Source of the DNA: Acinetobacter lwoffii
Lineage (GTDB): Bacteria > Pseudomonadota > Gammaproteobacteria > Pseudomonadales > Moraxellaceae
Assembly (NCBI RefSeq): GCF_024129735.1
Contig: NZ_JAMXXK010000015.1
Location: 1 to 62,748, forward strand
Length of the DNA: 62,748 bases
Reading direction: 5' to 3'
The notes beneath the pieces are model-generated. The model did not search any database, was not told the origin of the DNA, and worked only from the letters and a program-made list of their open reading frames with translations. Of the stretch, positions 1 through 8,279 are shown in pieces. Every line of letters starts with the position of its first letter. The stretch's first letter is position 1. The position numbers were made by a program, and so were the translations under genes.

Positions 1-16
1 CAGATAAAGTCATAAA

Positions 17-55
17 AAAAATGAGCGTATTGGCATACACTCATTTTTACTACAT
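17..55 (+). terminator. Hairpin terminator of an upstream gene outside the window
   Basis: A 9-bp perfect stem (positions 17-25 with 40-48) is followed by a T-rich stretch. It probably ends a transcript entering from the left. The A-rich left flank means it could also act on the opposite strand. Confidence 0.5.
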
Positions 56-87
56 TTTTCTAATGTCTGCTTAACTGACTGGCATTA

Positions 88-109
88 CTCCGAAACCGGA
101 GGCTTTTTT
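88..109 (+). terminator. Second hairpin terminator before rsmH
   Basis: A short GC-rich stem (88-92 with 97-101, loop AAAC) is followed by GCTTTTTT, the usual intrinsic terminator form. It isolates the division/wall operon from upstream transcription, so the operon promoter should lie between about 110 and 238. I saw no convincing -35/-10 pair there, and no mraZ gene precedes rsmH. Confidence 0.6.
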
Positions 110-238
110 GTATTAAAAAAATGCTAAAACGGTTTTCTCTATGGAAAGTAATATTTATCTACAAAAAGTCGTTTGGAGCTTTGCCTAAACAGGGTGATAA
201 TGTGCAGTTAAATTTTTCCCCCTATTGATTGAGTTTTT

Positions 239-1150
239 ATGTCACATATTTCTGTATTACTTCACGAAACGATTGATGCCTTGTTGGCGGGTCGCAATAC
301 GGGAACTTATGTGGATGGGACCTTTGGTCGTGGTGGACATACGCGTTTATTGCTGTCCAAATTAGATGAACATGCACGCGTTTATGCCTTTGATAAAGAT
401 CCACAGGCACTGGCGGTGGCGGCTGAACTCGAACAAGAAGATTCACGTTTTAAAATTATTCATGCCAGCTTTGCTGATCTGAAAGATGCATTGGCTGAGT
501 TGGGCATTGAACAGGTCGATGGGGTGATGGCGGATCTTGGTGTTTCTTCACCGCAGCTGGATCAGGCTGAACGTGGTTTCAGTTTTATGAAAGATGGCCC
601 GCTGGATATGCGCATGGATAACTCGCAAGGTCCAACTGCAGCAGAATGGCTGACCCAGATTGAAGAAGAAGCACTGGCGAATATCATTTTTAAATATGGT
701 GAAGAGCGTTATAGTCGCCGTATTGCCAAAGCGATTAAAGCTGCCGGATATATTGATACCACGGCAAAGCTGGCTGAGATTGTAAAAGTAGCGCACCCGA
801 AATGGGAAAAAAATAAGCATGCTGCGACCCGTACTTTCCAGGCGATTCGTATTGCTATTAATAAGGAATTAGAAGATATTGAAATCTTCTTGCCTCAGGC
901 CGTTGAAATCTTGAAACCTGAAGCACGTTTGGCGGTGATTAGCTTCCATTCACTGGAAGACCGTTTGATTAAACAATTTATTCAAAAAGAGTCAACGCTT
1001 GAAGAGGATTCAGGCTGGGGAATGCCACAACAACAGAAAGATACGCGACGTTTAAAGAAAGTTTCTCGTGTTAAAGCCAGTGATGAGGAGGTTAAAGCCA
1101 ATCCTCGTTCGCGTAGCGCATGGCTCCGGGTAGCAGAACGTTTAGCTTAA
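239..1150 (+). CDS. rsmH: 16S rRNA (cytosine(1402)-N4)-methyltransferase RsmH
   Basis: RsmH (older name MraW) uses S-adenosylmethionine to methylate N4 of cytosine 1402 in the decoding centre of 16S rRNA. The 303-aa length is normal. The N-terminal HETIDAL segment (about residues 9-15) and the glycine-rich SAM motif GTFGRGGHT (about 27-35) are clear, and the C-terminus ends in the family signature RSAWLRVAERL. It is the first gene of a division/cell-wall operon. Unlike in many bacteria, mraZ is absent upstream. ftsL follows after 10 bp, so the two are almost certainly co-transcribed. Confidence 0.96.
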   Translation: MSHISVLLHETIDALLAGRNTGTYVDGTFGRGGHTRLLLSKLDEHARVYAFDKDPQALAVAAELEQEDSRFKIIHASFADLKDALAELGIEQVDGVMADLGVSSPQLDQAERGFSFMKDGPLDMRMDNSQGPTAAEWLTQIEEEALANIIFKYGEERYSRRIAKAIKAAGYIDTTAKLAEIVKVAHPKWEKNKHAATRTFQAIRIAINKELEDIEIFLPQAVEILKPEARLAVISFHSLEDRLIKQFIQKESTLEEDSGWGMPQQQKDTRRLKKVSRVKASDEEVKANPRSRSAWLRVAERLA

Positions 1151-1160
1151 TAGGCAGATC

Positions 1161-1493
1161 ATGAAAACGGAAGTGGTTGATAAAAAAACAGAAAAATTGT
1201 GGCTGAAAAAAGTTACAATCTATCTCATGCTGATACTGATGGTCTTCATCAGTGCAGTATTTGTGGTATTTCAGGTATTTGAATACCGTCAGGACAACAG
1301 AAAGCTGAGTACCTATCTGCGTGAAAGGGATGACCTGAATGCAGAGTGGGGGCGTTTGCTGATTGAGCAGCAAACTTTCGGCGCGACGGCACAGATCGGT
1401 ACGCGTGCAGTGACACAGCTGCGTATGTATTCACCTCCGGTTTCACAAAGTGTCGTGATTTCCTTACCACAAACTTCAGATGAGAAAAAATAA
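1161..1493 (+). CDS. ftsL: Cell division protein FtsL
   Basis: FtsL is a small bitopic inner-membrane protein that forms a periplasmic coiled-coil complex with FtsB and FtsQ and helps activate septal wall synthesis. This 110-aa protein has a basic cytoplasmic N-terminus, one hydrophobic segment (about residues 20-40) and a periplasmic heptad-like stretch containing LSTYLRERDDLNAEWGRLLIEQQ. Sequence conservation in the family is low, so the call rests on topology, length and the invariant position between rsmH and ftsI. Confidence 0.9.
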   Translation: MKTEVVDKKTEKLWLKKVTIYLMLILMVFISAVFVVFQVFEYRQDNRKLSTYLRERDDLNAEWGRLLIEQQTFGATAQIGTRAVTQLRMYSPPVSQSVVISLPQTSDEKK

Positions 1494-1508
1494 GGCTAGC
1501 GTTCCGAC

Positions 1509-3332
1509 ATGGTAGACAAGAGAAAGAAGCAACCGGTACGTAAAAAACAATCGGTCACCGACAAAAATGCCTCAAATGTTTATATCAATCGTTTTTACAT
1601 CATGTGGGCGGTGGTGCTGCTGTGTTTTGTGACACTGATTTGCCGTGCTTTCTATGTACAGATTATTAATAAAGATTTTTTGCAAAATAAAGCCAATGCC
1701 AATATTTTAAGAACCAATACCATCAAGGCGATGCGTGGCGTGATTTATGATCGTAATGGCATTCCATTGGCGATCAGTACTCCGATCATGAAAATTGTGA
1801 TTGATCCACGTGATTATTTTGACAATAAAAAACTCTATGACGAGACCATGCTGGCGCTGGAAAAAGAACCGAATAGCCGCAAGCTCAAACGTCAGTTACC
1901 CGATAAAAACCTGAATCTGGATGAGCTGGCTGATGCAGTCGGTATGGATCGGGCAGAACTGCGCAAAAAAATGGAAGAACGTCCGCGTTCACGTTATCTG
2001 ATCCTGAAAAAAGAAGTTCCGCCACAACAGGCCGAACTGATCATGAAACGTAATTTTCAGGGCGTATATACCGAGAAAAACTATAAACGTTATTATCCGC
2101 AGCCGCAGCCAAACTCTCAGATTATTGGCTTGACCAATAGCGAAGGCAGCGGCATTGAAGGTCTGGAAATGCAGCTGAATAGCCGTCTTTCCGGAAAGGA
2201 TGGCGAGCAGCAGATCATTCGCGATAAAAAAGGCAACCGGGTCAAAGAACCTGAAGTGATTAAAGAAGTTGAGCCGGGCGAAAATATTACCTTAAGTATC
2301 GACTCGCGTCTCCAATATATTATGTACCGTGAGCTGACGGCGGCCGGTGTTGCCAATAATGCCCGTTCAGCGACTGCGATTGCGGTAGATGTCAAAACCG
2401 GTGAAATTCTGGCGCTGTCCTCATGGCCATCCTATAACCCGAATGATAAAAACAGCCTGCTCAATAAGGATGCCATGCGTAACCGCGGTGCAGTCGATTC
2501 TTTCGAGCCGGGCTCGACCATGAAGCCGCTCACTGTAGCGATGGCCTTGGAAAGTGGCAAATATACGGCGAATTCAGTCGTGAATACCACACCGGGCAGT
2601 ATGCGAGTCGGCAATCATACCATTCGTGATACGCATAACTATGGTCAGTTGACTTTGGGTGGCATTATCCAGAAATCCTCTAACGTTGGTGTGGCGAAAC
2701 TGGCCTTGTCGCTGCCGTATGAAACCTTGCCGACCTTTTATAAACGCCTCGGTTTTGGTCAGCGTTCAGCGGTGAAATTCCCGGGGGAAAGTGCTGGTCT
2801 GATTCTGCCGCCAAGCAAATGGAATGTATCAGAAGTGGCGACCATGTCCTATGGTTATGGCCTGAATGCGACCGTCCTTCAGCTGGCTGACGCCTATGCC
2901 ATGCTGGCCAATAAAGGCGTAAAAATGCCGCTAAGTCTGTATAAGCTGGAAGAACAGCCGCAGGGTGAACAGATGATCGATGCCAATATTGCCGATCAGG
3001 TGCTGATGATGATGGAAACCGCAACCTTGCCAGGTGGTACGGCGACTCGCGCAACCATTCCAGGCTATCGTGTGGCAGGTAAAACCGGTACTGCACATAA
3101 GCTGCGTGCTGACCGTAAAGGTTATTCGACCAATGAATACCGGGCTTTATTTGCCGGTGTAGCACCCGTCAGTGATCCACGGATCGCCATGGTGGTGGTG
3201 GTAGAAAACCCACAGGGCACCTACTATGGGGGTACCGTATCTGCACCGGTCTTTGCCCGCGTGATGCAGGAATCTCTGCGTCTCCTGAATGTCCCTTTGG
3301 ACAAACCTTTAGAAACTCCCAAAGTCCAGTAA
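1509..3332 (+). CDS. ftsI: Peptidoglycan D,D-transpeptidase FtsI (PBP3)
   Basis: PBP3 is the septum-specific transpeptidase that cross-links peptidoglycan with FtsW. The 607-aa protein has an N-terminal membrane anchor (about 28-50), a pedestal domain beginning near RGVIYDRNG, and a C-terminal penicillin-binding domain. The three active-site motifs are present: STMK with the nucleophile at about S336, SSN at about 390-392, and KTGT at about 525-528. It lies 15 bp after ftsL and 11 bp before murE. Substitutions in this gene are known to alter beta-lactam susceptibility in Acinetobacter; I cannot judge the allele here. Confidence 0.96.
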   Translation: MVDKRKKQPVRKKQSVTDKNASNVYINRFYIMWAVVLLCFVTLICRAFYVQIINKDFLQNKANANILRTNTIKAMRGVIYDRNGIPLAISTPIMKIVIDPRDYFDNKKLYDETMLALEKEPNSRKLKRQLPDKNLNLDELADAVGMDRAELRKKMEERPRSRYLILKKEVPPQQAELIMKRNFQGVYTEKNYKRYYPQPQPNSQIIGLTNSEGSGIEGLEMQLNSRLSGKDGEQQIIRDKKGNRVKEPEVIKEVEPGENITLSIDSRLQYIMYRELTAAGVANNARSATAIAVDVKTGEILALSSWPSYNPNDKNSLLNKDAMRNRGAVDSFEPGSTMKPLTVAMALESGKYTANSVVNTTPGSMRVGNHTIRDTHNYGQLTLGGIIQKSSNVGVAKLALSLPYETLPTFYKRLGFGQRSAVKFPGESAGLILPPSKWNVSEVATMSYGYGLNATVLQLADAYAMLANKGVKMPLSLYKLEEQPQGEQMIDANIADQVLMMMETATLPGGTATRATIPGYRVAGKTGTAHKLRADRKGYSTNEYRALFAGVAPVSDPRIAMVVVVENPQGTYYGGTVSAPVFARVMQESLRLLNVPLDKPLETPKVQ

Positions 3333-3343
3333 ATAGGTGATCA

Positions 3344-4840
3344 ATGTCTATTACATTTCAAGATATCTACACCTCTCATGAGGCCGCTGACTGGATGAAG
3401 CAATCCTTTCAGGGCTTCGAGCTGGATAGTCGTAAAGTTAAACCGGGACAGATTTTTATTGCCTTGACCAGTCTGTCACAACCGGAAAAAACTGCTCAAT
3501 TTGCCCAGAAAGCTTTGGATCATGGTGCATTGGCTGTGATTTCAGAAACTGAGCTGGATGTATCTCCAAATTTGGTGGTGGCAGATGTACGTCATCTAAT
3601 GGGGCAATGGCAAAAGCAGTATTTGCAAGCAACCCAACCCGTCACTGCTGCGCGTATTCTTGCAGTCACCGGCACCAACGGTAAAACCACGATTTCTCGC
3701 TTGGTGGTTGAATTCATCATGCTGCAAGGCAAAGCTTGTGCAGTGATGGGCACAACAGGTAACGGCATTCTGCCAAATCTGGAAGCATCTTCGCATACCA
3801 CCCTGGATGCCTTGCAATTGCAAAATGCCTTGCATGGCTATGCGCAGGCCGGTGCGGAATTTGCCTCGATTGAAGCCAGCTCACATGGTCTGGAACAAGG
3901 TCGCTTGAATGGCTGTGATATCGAGATTGCGGGTTACAGCAATTTGAGCCGTGACCATCTGGATTATCACGGTACGTTGCAAGCTTATGCAGAAGCAAAA
4001 TCACGTTTATTCCGGTTTGAATCTTTAAAAGTGGCTGTCATCAATATTGATGACGAACATGCACAGATCATGCTGGATGCTGCGAAAAATAATCCGGCAC
4101 AGCCTAAAATTTTGACTTATTCCACCACACAAAAAGCGGATTATCAGGTTCAGGATATTCAGTACAGCATTTCAGGTGCGACCTTTAAGCTGAAAACTGC
4201 CTCTGCTGAATATGTGGTTAACAGTCCATTGCTGGGCCATTTCAATATTGAAAATCTGGTCGCCAGTCTGATCATGGCGGAACAGGCGGGATTTGACTTG
4301 GAAAGTTTGATTGCGACTGTGCCACAGCTTAAAGGTGCGCCAGGTCGGATGCAGGTGCTGCGTGATGGAGAGCGCCTGTTTGTGGTGGATTATGCGCATA
4401 CCCCGGATGCTTTGACCCAGGTTCTGGTGACCTTGAAACGGCATGTCTCGCAAAATCTCTGGGCAGTTTTCGGCTGTGGCGGCGACCGTGACCGCGGTAA
4501 ACGTCCACTGATGACTCAGGCTGCTTTAGACGGTTCGGATATCGCAGTACTCACTTCGGATAACCCACGAACCGAAGATCCGGCACAAATTTTTGCTGAT
4601 ATGAAAAATGATATCGACTTTTCCGGCAAAATCTATCATGAAATTCATGACCGTCGTGAAGCGATTAAGTTCGCCGTTAAACACGCACAGGCGGGTGATA
4701 TTGTCGTAATTGCCGGAAAAGGGCACGAAAATTATCAGGAAATTGATGGCGTACGTCACTGGTTTGATGACGTGGTCGAAGTGCAAGCTGCGATTGATGC
4801 CCAGTATTGCAACACAGATTCAGCCTATTCAGCGCATTAG
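3344..4840 (+). CDS. murE: UDP-MurNAc-tripeptide ligase MurE (meso-diaminopimelate adding)
   Basis: MurE is the cytoplasmic ATP-dependent ligase that adds the third stem-peptide residue to UDP-MurNAc-L-Ala-D-Glu. The 498-aa protein carries the P-loop TGTNGKTT (about residues 109-116), and the DNPR motif (about 406-409) identifies meso-diaminopimelate rather than lysine as substrate. The typical C-terminal GKGHENYQ segment is present. The gene sits between ftsI and murF, and its stop lies 8 bp before the preferred murF start. Confidence 0.96.
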   Translation: MSITFQDIYTSHEAADWMKQSFQGFELDSRKVKPGQIFIALTSLSQPEKTAQFAQKALDHGALAVISETELDVSPNLVVADVRHLMGQWQKQYLQATQPVTAARILAVTGTNGKTTISRLVVEFIMLQGKACAVMGTTGNGILPNLEASSHTTLDALQLQNALHGYAQAGAEFASIEASSHGLEQGRLNGCDIEIAGYSNLSRDHLDYHGTLQAYAEAKSRLFRFESLKVAVINIDDEHAQIMLDAAKNNPAQPKILTYSTTQKADYQVQDIQYSISGATFKLKTASAEYVVNSPLLGHFNIENLVASLIMAEQAGFDLESLIATVPQLKGAPGRMQVLRDGERLFVVDYAHTPDALTQVLVTLKRHVSQNLWAVFGCGGDRDRGKRPLMTQAALDGSDIAVLTSDNPRTEDPAQIFADMKNDIDFSGKIYHEIHDRREAIKFAVKHAQAGDIVVIAGKGHENYQEIDGVRHWFDDVVEVQAAIDAQYCNTDSAYSAH

Positions 4841-4848
4841 GATTCAAT

Positions 4849-6252
4849 ATGCATACCTCAACAACAAGTACTGCGGCGCTGGAGCCGTGGAGCATAGAAC
4901 AATTACAGCAGGCTACTCAAGGTTACTGGTTGAATGATAAAAAGCCTGTAGGCCAGATCAAGCGGATTTTGACTGATTCACGTGATGCAGAATCAGGTGA
5001 TGCTTTTCTTGCGCTGAAAGGCGAGCGTTTTGACGCGCACGACTTTATTGCTCAGGTGGCCGCTCAGGGCTGTGAAATTGCCATTGTCAGCCATTCGGTG
5101 GATGCTGATATTTGTCAGTTGGTGGTAGAAGATACCCGTCTGGCATTGGGATTGTTGGGTGCTTATCGCCGTCAGCAGAATCCTCAACTTAAAGTCATTG
5201 CCTTGACCGGCAGCAGTGGCAAGACCACGACCAAAGAAATGCTGGGGAGCATCTTGTCTCGTCTTGCGCCGACCTTGGTGACGCGTGGTAATTTGAATAA
5301 TGACCTCGGCGTGCCGGTAATGTTGCTGGAGCTCCGTCCTGAACATCAATATGCGGTGATGGAACTCGGTGCGAGTCATCAGGGTGAAATTGATTACACC
5401 TCGAAAATGGTGCAGCCGCATGTGGCCGGAATCATTAATATCGGGACTGCACATTTAGGTGAATTTGGTGGCCGTGACGGAATTTGCCGTGCAAAATCCG
5501 AGATTTATGCACATATCTCTGAGACTTCGATTATTCCTGCTGCCGATGATTTTGCTGAAACCATTCGTGCCGCAGTAAAAACTGAAAAAAGCTTGAGTTT
5601 TGGTGCTGGTGGTGAAGTCTATGCCAGCGATGTAGTCCTTGATGCTCAATCTTCAACCTTTACCCTGAATACAGCGCAAGGCTCGAAAACAGTTCAGTTG
5701 CCGTTTGCCGGCGAGCATAATGTTGAAAATGCGACTGCAGCAGCAGCTTTCGCCCTAGCGATCGGTATTGGTCTAGATAATATCGTGGCAGGTCTGGAAC
5801 AGGCAGTCGGTGCTAAAGGTCGTCTGAACTTTATTCCGCACAAAGAATTTTTATTTATTGATGACACCTACAATGCCAATCCGGGTTCGATGCGTGCAGC
5901 GGCTGAAGTTCTGGCGCAGCAGCAGGGTATCCGGGTCATGATCACCGGCGATATTGGTGAACTCGGTTCATCTGCCGCAATCGAGCATTACAAGCTCGGT
6001 CGGGATCTGGTCTCGGTAAAAGGCATTAATTTTGTGGTGGCTGTAGGTGAATTTGCGCCTGCCGCACAAGAAGGTGCTCGTAGTACACAATATGGTAAAA
6101 AAATGCAGGCTTTCCTGAATCAGGAGCAGGCATTACCGTTTTTAATTCGTTTGATTGAAACACATCAACCTCAGCCGATGTCATTCCTGTTTAAAGGGTC
6201 GCGTTTTACCCATATGGAAACATTGATGGCTGCATTGATGGAGAAACTCTAA
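4849..6252 (+). CDS. murF: UDP-MurNAc-tripeptide:D-alanyl-D-alanine ligase MurF
   Basis: MurF adds the D-Ala-D-Ala dipeptide, completing the cytoplasmic precursor UDP-MurNAc-pentapeptide. The P-loop GSSGKTTTKE (about residues 120-129) and the central-domain segment NDLGVP are present. I chose the ATG at 4849 (467 aa), preceded by AGGA at good spacing, over an in-frame TTG at 4807 that would overlap murE by 34 bp and add 14 unconserved residues. mraY starts immediately after the stop codon, suggesting translational coupling. Confidence 0.95.
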   Translation: MHTSTTSTAALEPWSIEQLQQATQGYWLNDKKPVGQIKRILTDSRDAESGDAFLALKGERFDAHDFIAQVAAQGCEIAIVSHSVDADICQLVVEDTRLALGLLGAYRRQQNPQLKVIALTGSSGKTTTKEMLGSILSRLAPTLVTRGNLNNDLGVPVMLLELRPEHQYAVMELGASHQGEIDYTSKMVQPHVAGIINIGTAHLGEFGGRDGICRAKSEIYAHISETSIIPAADDFAETIRAAVKTEKSLSFGAGGEVYASDVVLDAQSSTFTLNTAQGSKTVQLPFAGEHNVENATAAAAFALAIGIGLDNIVAGLEQAVGAKGRLNFIPHKEFLFIDDTYNANPGSMRAAAEVLAQQQGIRVMITGDIGELGSSAAIEHYKLGRDLVSVKGINFVVAVGEFAPAAQEGARSTQYGKKMQAFLNQEQALPFLIRLIETHQPQPMSFLFKGSRFTHMETLMAALMEKL

Positions 6253-7371
6253 ATGCTGTTATGGCTCTTTGAACATTTGGCGGGCTTTGACAGCACGTTT
6301 CAGGTGGTTCGTTATTTAACTTTACGTGCTTTGCTCAGTGTCTTGACGGCATTGACCATCGGTCTGGTGCTCGGTCCTGTAATGATTCGCAAGCTTCAGG
6401 CGCTGAAATATGGTCAGGCAGTCAGCTCGTATGCCCCTGAAAACCATGCCAAGAAAATGGGCACGCCGACCATGGGCGGGGTGCTGATCCTGCTTTCGAT
6501 TGGTATCTCAACTCTACTCTGGGCAGATCTTTCCAATCCTTATGTCTGGATTGTACTGGGTGTGATGGTGATTTTCGGTGCCGTTGGCTGGGCCGATGAC
6601 TGGATTAAAATCCGTTATAAAGACAATGCGGGTTTGCCTGCGAAGAAAAAATTCTTCTGGACTTCAGTTGGTTCTTTGGGTGCTGGTATTGCTTTGTATG
6701 TGATTGCACAGCAACAGACCAATCCGGTGCATACCGCGAATATGCTGGATCTGTTGATTCCATTCTTTAAAGACCTAAGCATTCCATTGTCGATGATCCC
6801 ATTGGGCATTGGTTTTATTATCTTTACCTATTTCGTGATTAATGGTGCATCCAATGCGGTGAACCTGACCGATGGTCTGGATGGTCTGGCGATTATGCCA
6901 ATCGTGCTGGTCGCTACAGGTCTGGGCGTATTTGCCTATCTGGCCGGTGATGTGCGCTTTGCCAATTATCTGCATATTCCTTATGTGAAATACTCGTCTG
7001 AATTGGTGGTGGTCTGTGCGGCTATGATCGGGGCGGGTCTGGCTTTCCTTTGGTACAATGCCCATCCGGCTCAGGTATTTATGGGTGATGTCGGTGCTTT
7101 ATCTCTCGGTGCGATGCTCGGTACGATTGCCGTCATGGTTCGTCAGGAAATCGTATTTGCGATTATGGCCGGTGTCTTTGTGGTGGAAGCGGTTTCAGTG
7201 TTCTTGCAAATCGGTTCATTAAGAATGCGCAATAAGCGTGTATTCCTGATGGCGCCGCTACATCATCATTATGAAAAGAAAGGCTGGCGTGAAACCCAGG
7301 TGGTGATCCGTTTCTGGATTATTACGATTATGCTGGTAGTTTTGGGCCTAATGACCTTAAAATTGCGTTAA
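6253..7371 (+). CDS. mraY: Phospho-MurNAc-pentapeptide translocase MraY
   Basis: MraY transfers phospho-MurNAc-pentapeptide from UDP to undecaprenyl phosphate, making lipid I at the inner membrane. The 372-aa protein is strongly hydrophobic with about ten membrane segments. Family motifs are visible: the DD pair in GWADDWIK (about 114-121), [10 protein letters not shown] near residue 200, and the histidine cluster [11 protein letters not shown] near 335. It begins directly after the murF stop. The usual downstream genes murD, ftsW and murG are not here, because a terminator and rlmA follow. Confidence 0.96.
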   Translation: MLLWLFEHLAGFDSTFQVVRYLTLRALLSVLTALTIGLVLGPVMIRKLQALKYGQAVSSYAPENHAKKMGTPTMGGVLILLSIGISTLLWADLSNPYVWIVLGVMVIFGAVGWADDWIKIRYKDNAGLPAKKKFFWTSVGSLGAGIALYVIAQQQTNPVHTANMLDLLIPFFKDLSIPLSMIPLGIGFIIFTYFVINGASNAVNLTDGLDGLAIMPIVLVATGLGVFAYLAGDVRFANYLHIPYVKYSSELVVVCAAMIGAGLAFLWYNAHPAQVFMGDVGALSLGAMLGTIAVMVRQEIVFAIMAGVFVVEAVSVFLQIGSLRMRNKRVFLMAPLHHHYEKKGWRETQVVIRFWIITIMLVVLGLMTLKLR

Positions 7372-7387
7372 GAAATGCATGAGAAAA

Positions 7388-7411
7388 AGTCGGCGCATGC
7401 CGGCTTTTTTG
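7388..7411 (+). terminator. Terminator ending the rsmH-mraY operon
   Basis: A 7-bp stem (7388-7394 with 7399-7405, one G-U pair, loop GCAT) is followed by a run of T. It lies before the preferred rlmA start, which argues against the longer rlmA reading frame that would place this hairpin inside coding sequence. Confidence 0.7.
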
Positions 7412-7422
7412 TTTTGGAGAAA

Positions 7423-8229
7423 ATGATGAATTTACTCATGTGCCCAGTCTGTCGCCAGCAGTTGAGCTTAAATGAAAGAACATGGCGCTGTGAGAATCAT
7501 CATAGTTACGATGTCGCCAAACAGGGCTATGTGAACCTGCATGTGGTTCAGCACAAGCACAGCAAAAACCCGGGAGATACACCTGAGTCTGTGCAGGCAC
7601 GTCGCGCATTTCTCAGTGCAGGTCATTATGCGCCTTTGCAACAGGCTGTTGTAGAAAAGATTCGCGAGTTGCGGATTGAGAATCTTTTAGATATTGGCTG
7701 TGGCGAAGGCTATTACACCAATGCCATGCAGGCTGAAGTGCTGCAATGTGTGGGAGTTGATATTGCCAAGAATGCAGTTCAGGTGGCTGCCAGACTGAAT
7801 AAAGACATTACTTGGGTCGTAGGAACCGGGGCGACTTTACCAGTATTAGATGAGTTGATTGATCTGTGTACCAGCTTATTTAGTCCAATTCCCAAACAGG
7901 AAATCCTGCGAGTCCTAAAACCAAAATCTTATTTGATGGTGGTGACACCGGCCCCACAACATTTATATGCTATGCGTGAGGCTTTATTTGAAGAAGTGAA
8001 ACCACACGAGCCGCAGAAGTTTGTTGAGCAGTTACAAGATGAATTTAATCTGGTTAGTGAGCAGGTGATTGGTGCGCCAATGGTTTTGCCACAGGCTGAT
8101 TTAAAAAACCTGATTGCCATGACACCCTATGCTTATAAGGCCAAGCCGGAACACCGTTTAGCACTCGAACAGCAGGATCAGTTTGAATTGCTGGCGCAAT
8201 ATCAGATTTATCTGTTCCAAAAGAAATAA
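7423..8229 (+). CDS. rlmA: 23S rRNA (guanine-N1)-methyltransferase RlmA-like
   Basis: RlmA-type enzymes methylate N1 of a guanine in 23S rRNA domain II (G745 in E. coli). The N-terminus has a zinc finger (CPVC near residue 7, then C and H in WRCENHH), followed by a Rossmann methyltransferase domain with SAM motif LDIGCGEGYYT. I chose the ATG at 7423 (268 aa), preceded by GGAG; a second ATG at 7426 is equally possible. An upstream in-frame ATG at 7375 would run through a terminator hairpin. The precise target base is inferred from family membership. Confidence 0.85.
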   Translation: MMNLLMCPVCRQQLSLNERTWRCENHHSYDVAKQGYVNLHVVQHKHSKNPGDTPESVQARRAFLSAGHYAPLQQAVVEKIRELRIENLLDIGCGEGYYTNAMQAEVLQCVGVDIAKNAVQVAARLNKDITWVVGTGATLPVLDELIDLCTSLFSPIPKQEILRVLKPKSYLMVVTPAPQHLYAMREALFEEVKPHEPQKFVEQLQDEFNLVSEQVIGAPMVLPQADLKNLIAMTPYAYKAKPEHRLALEQQDQFELLAQYQIYLFQKK

Positions 8230-8240
8230 AAAATGCATAT

Positions 8241-8268
8241 AAAAAAGCCCTCAACTGAGGGCTTTTTT
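8241..8268. terminator. Bidirectional terminator between rlmA and ponA
   Basis: The stem GCCCTCA/TGAGGGC (8247-8253 with 8256-8262) is flanked by A6 on the left and T6 on the right, so it can end both converging transcripts. Confidence 0.8.
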
Positions 8269-8279
8269 ATATCTTCAGA

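Noticed and set aside
4807..4848. Upstream TTG start for murF
   Set aside because: It would overlap murE by 34 bp and add unconserved residues; the ATG at 4849 has a proper ribosome site.
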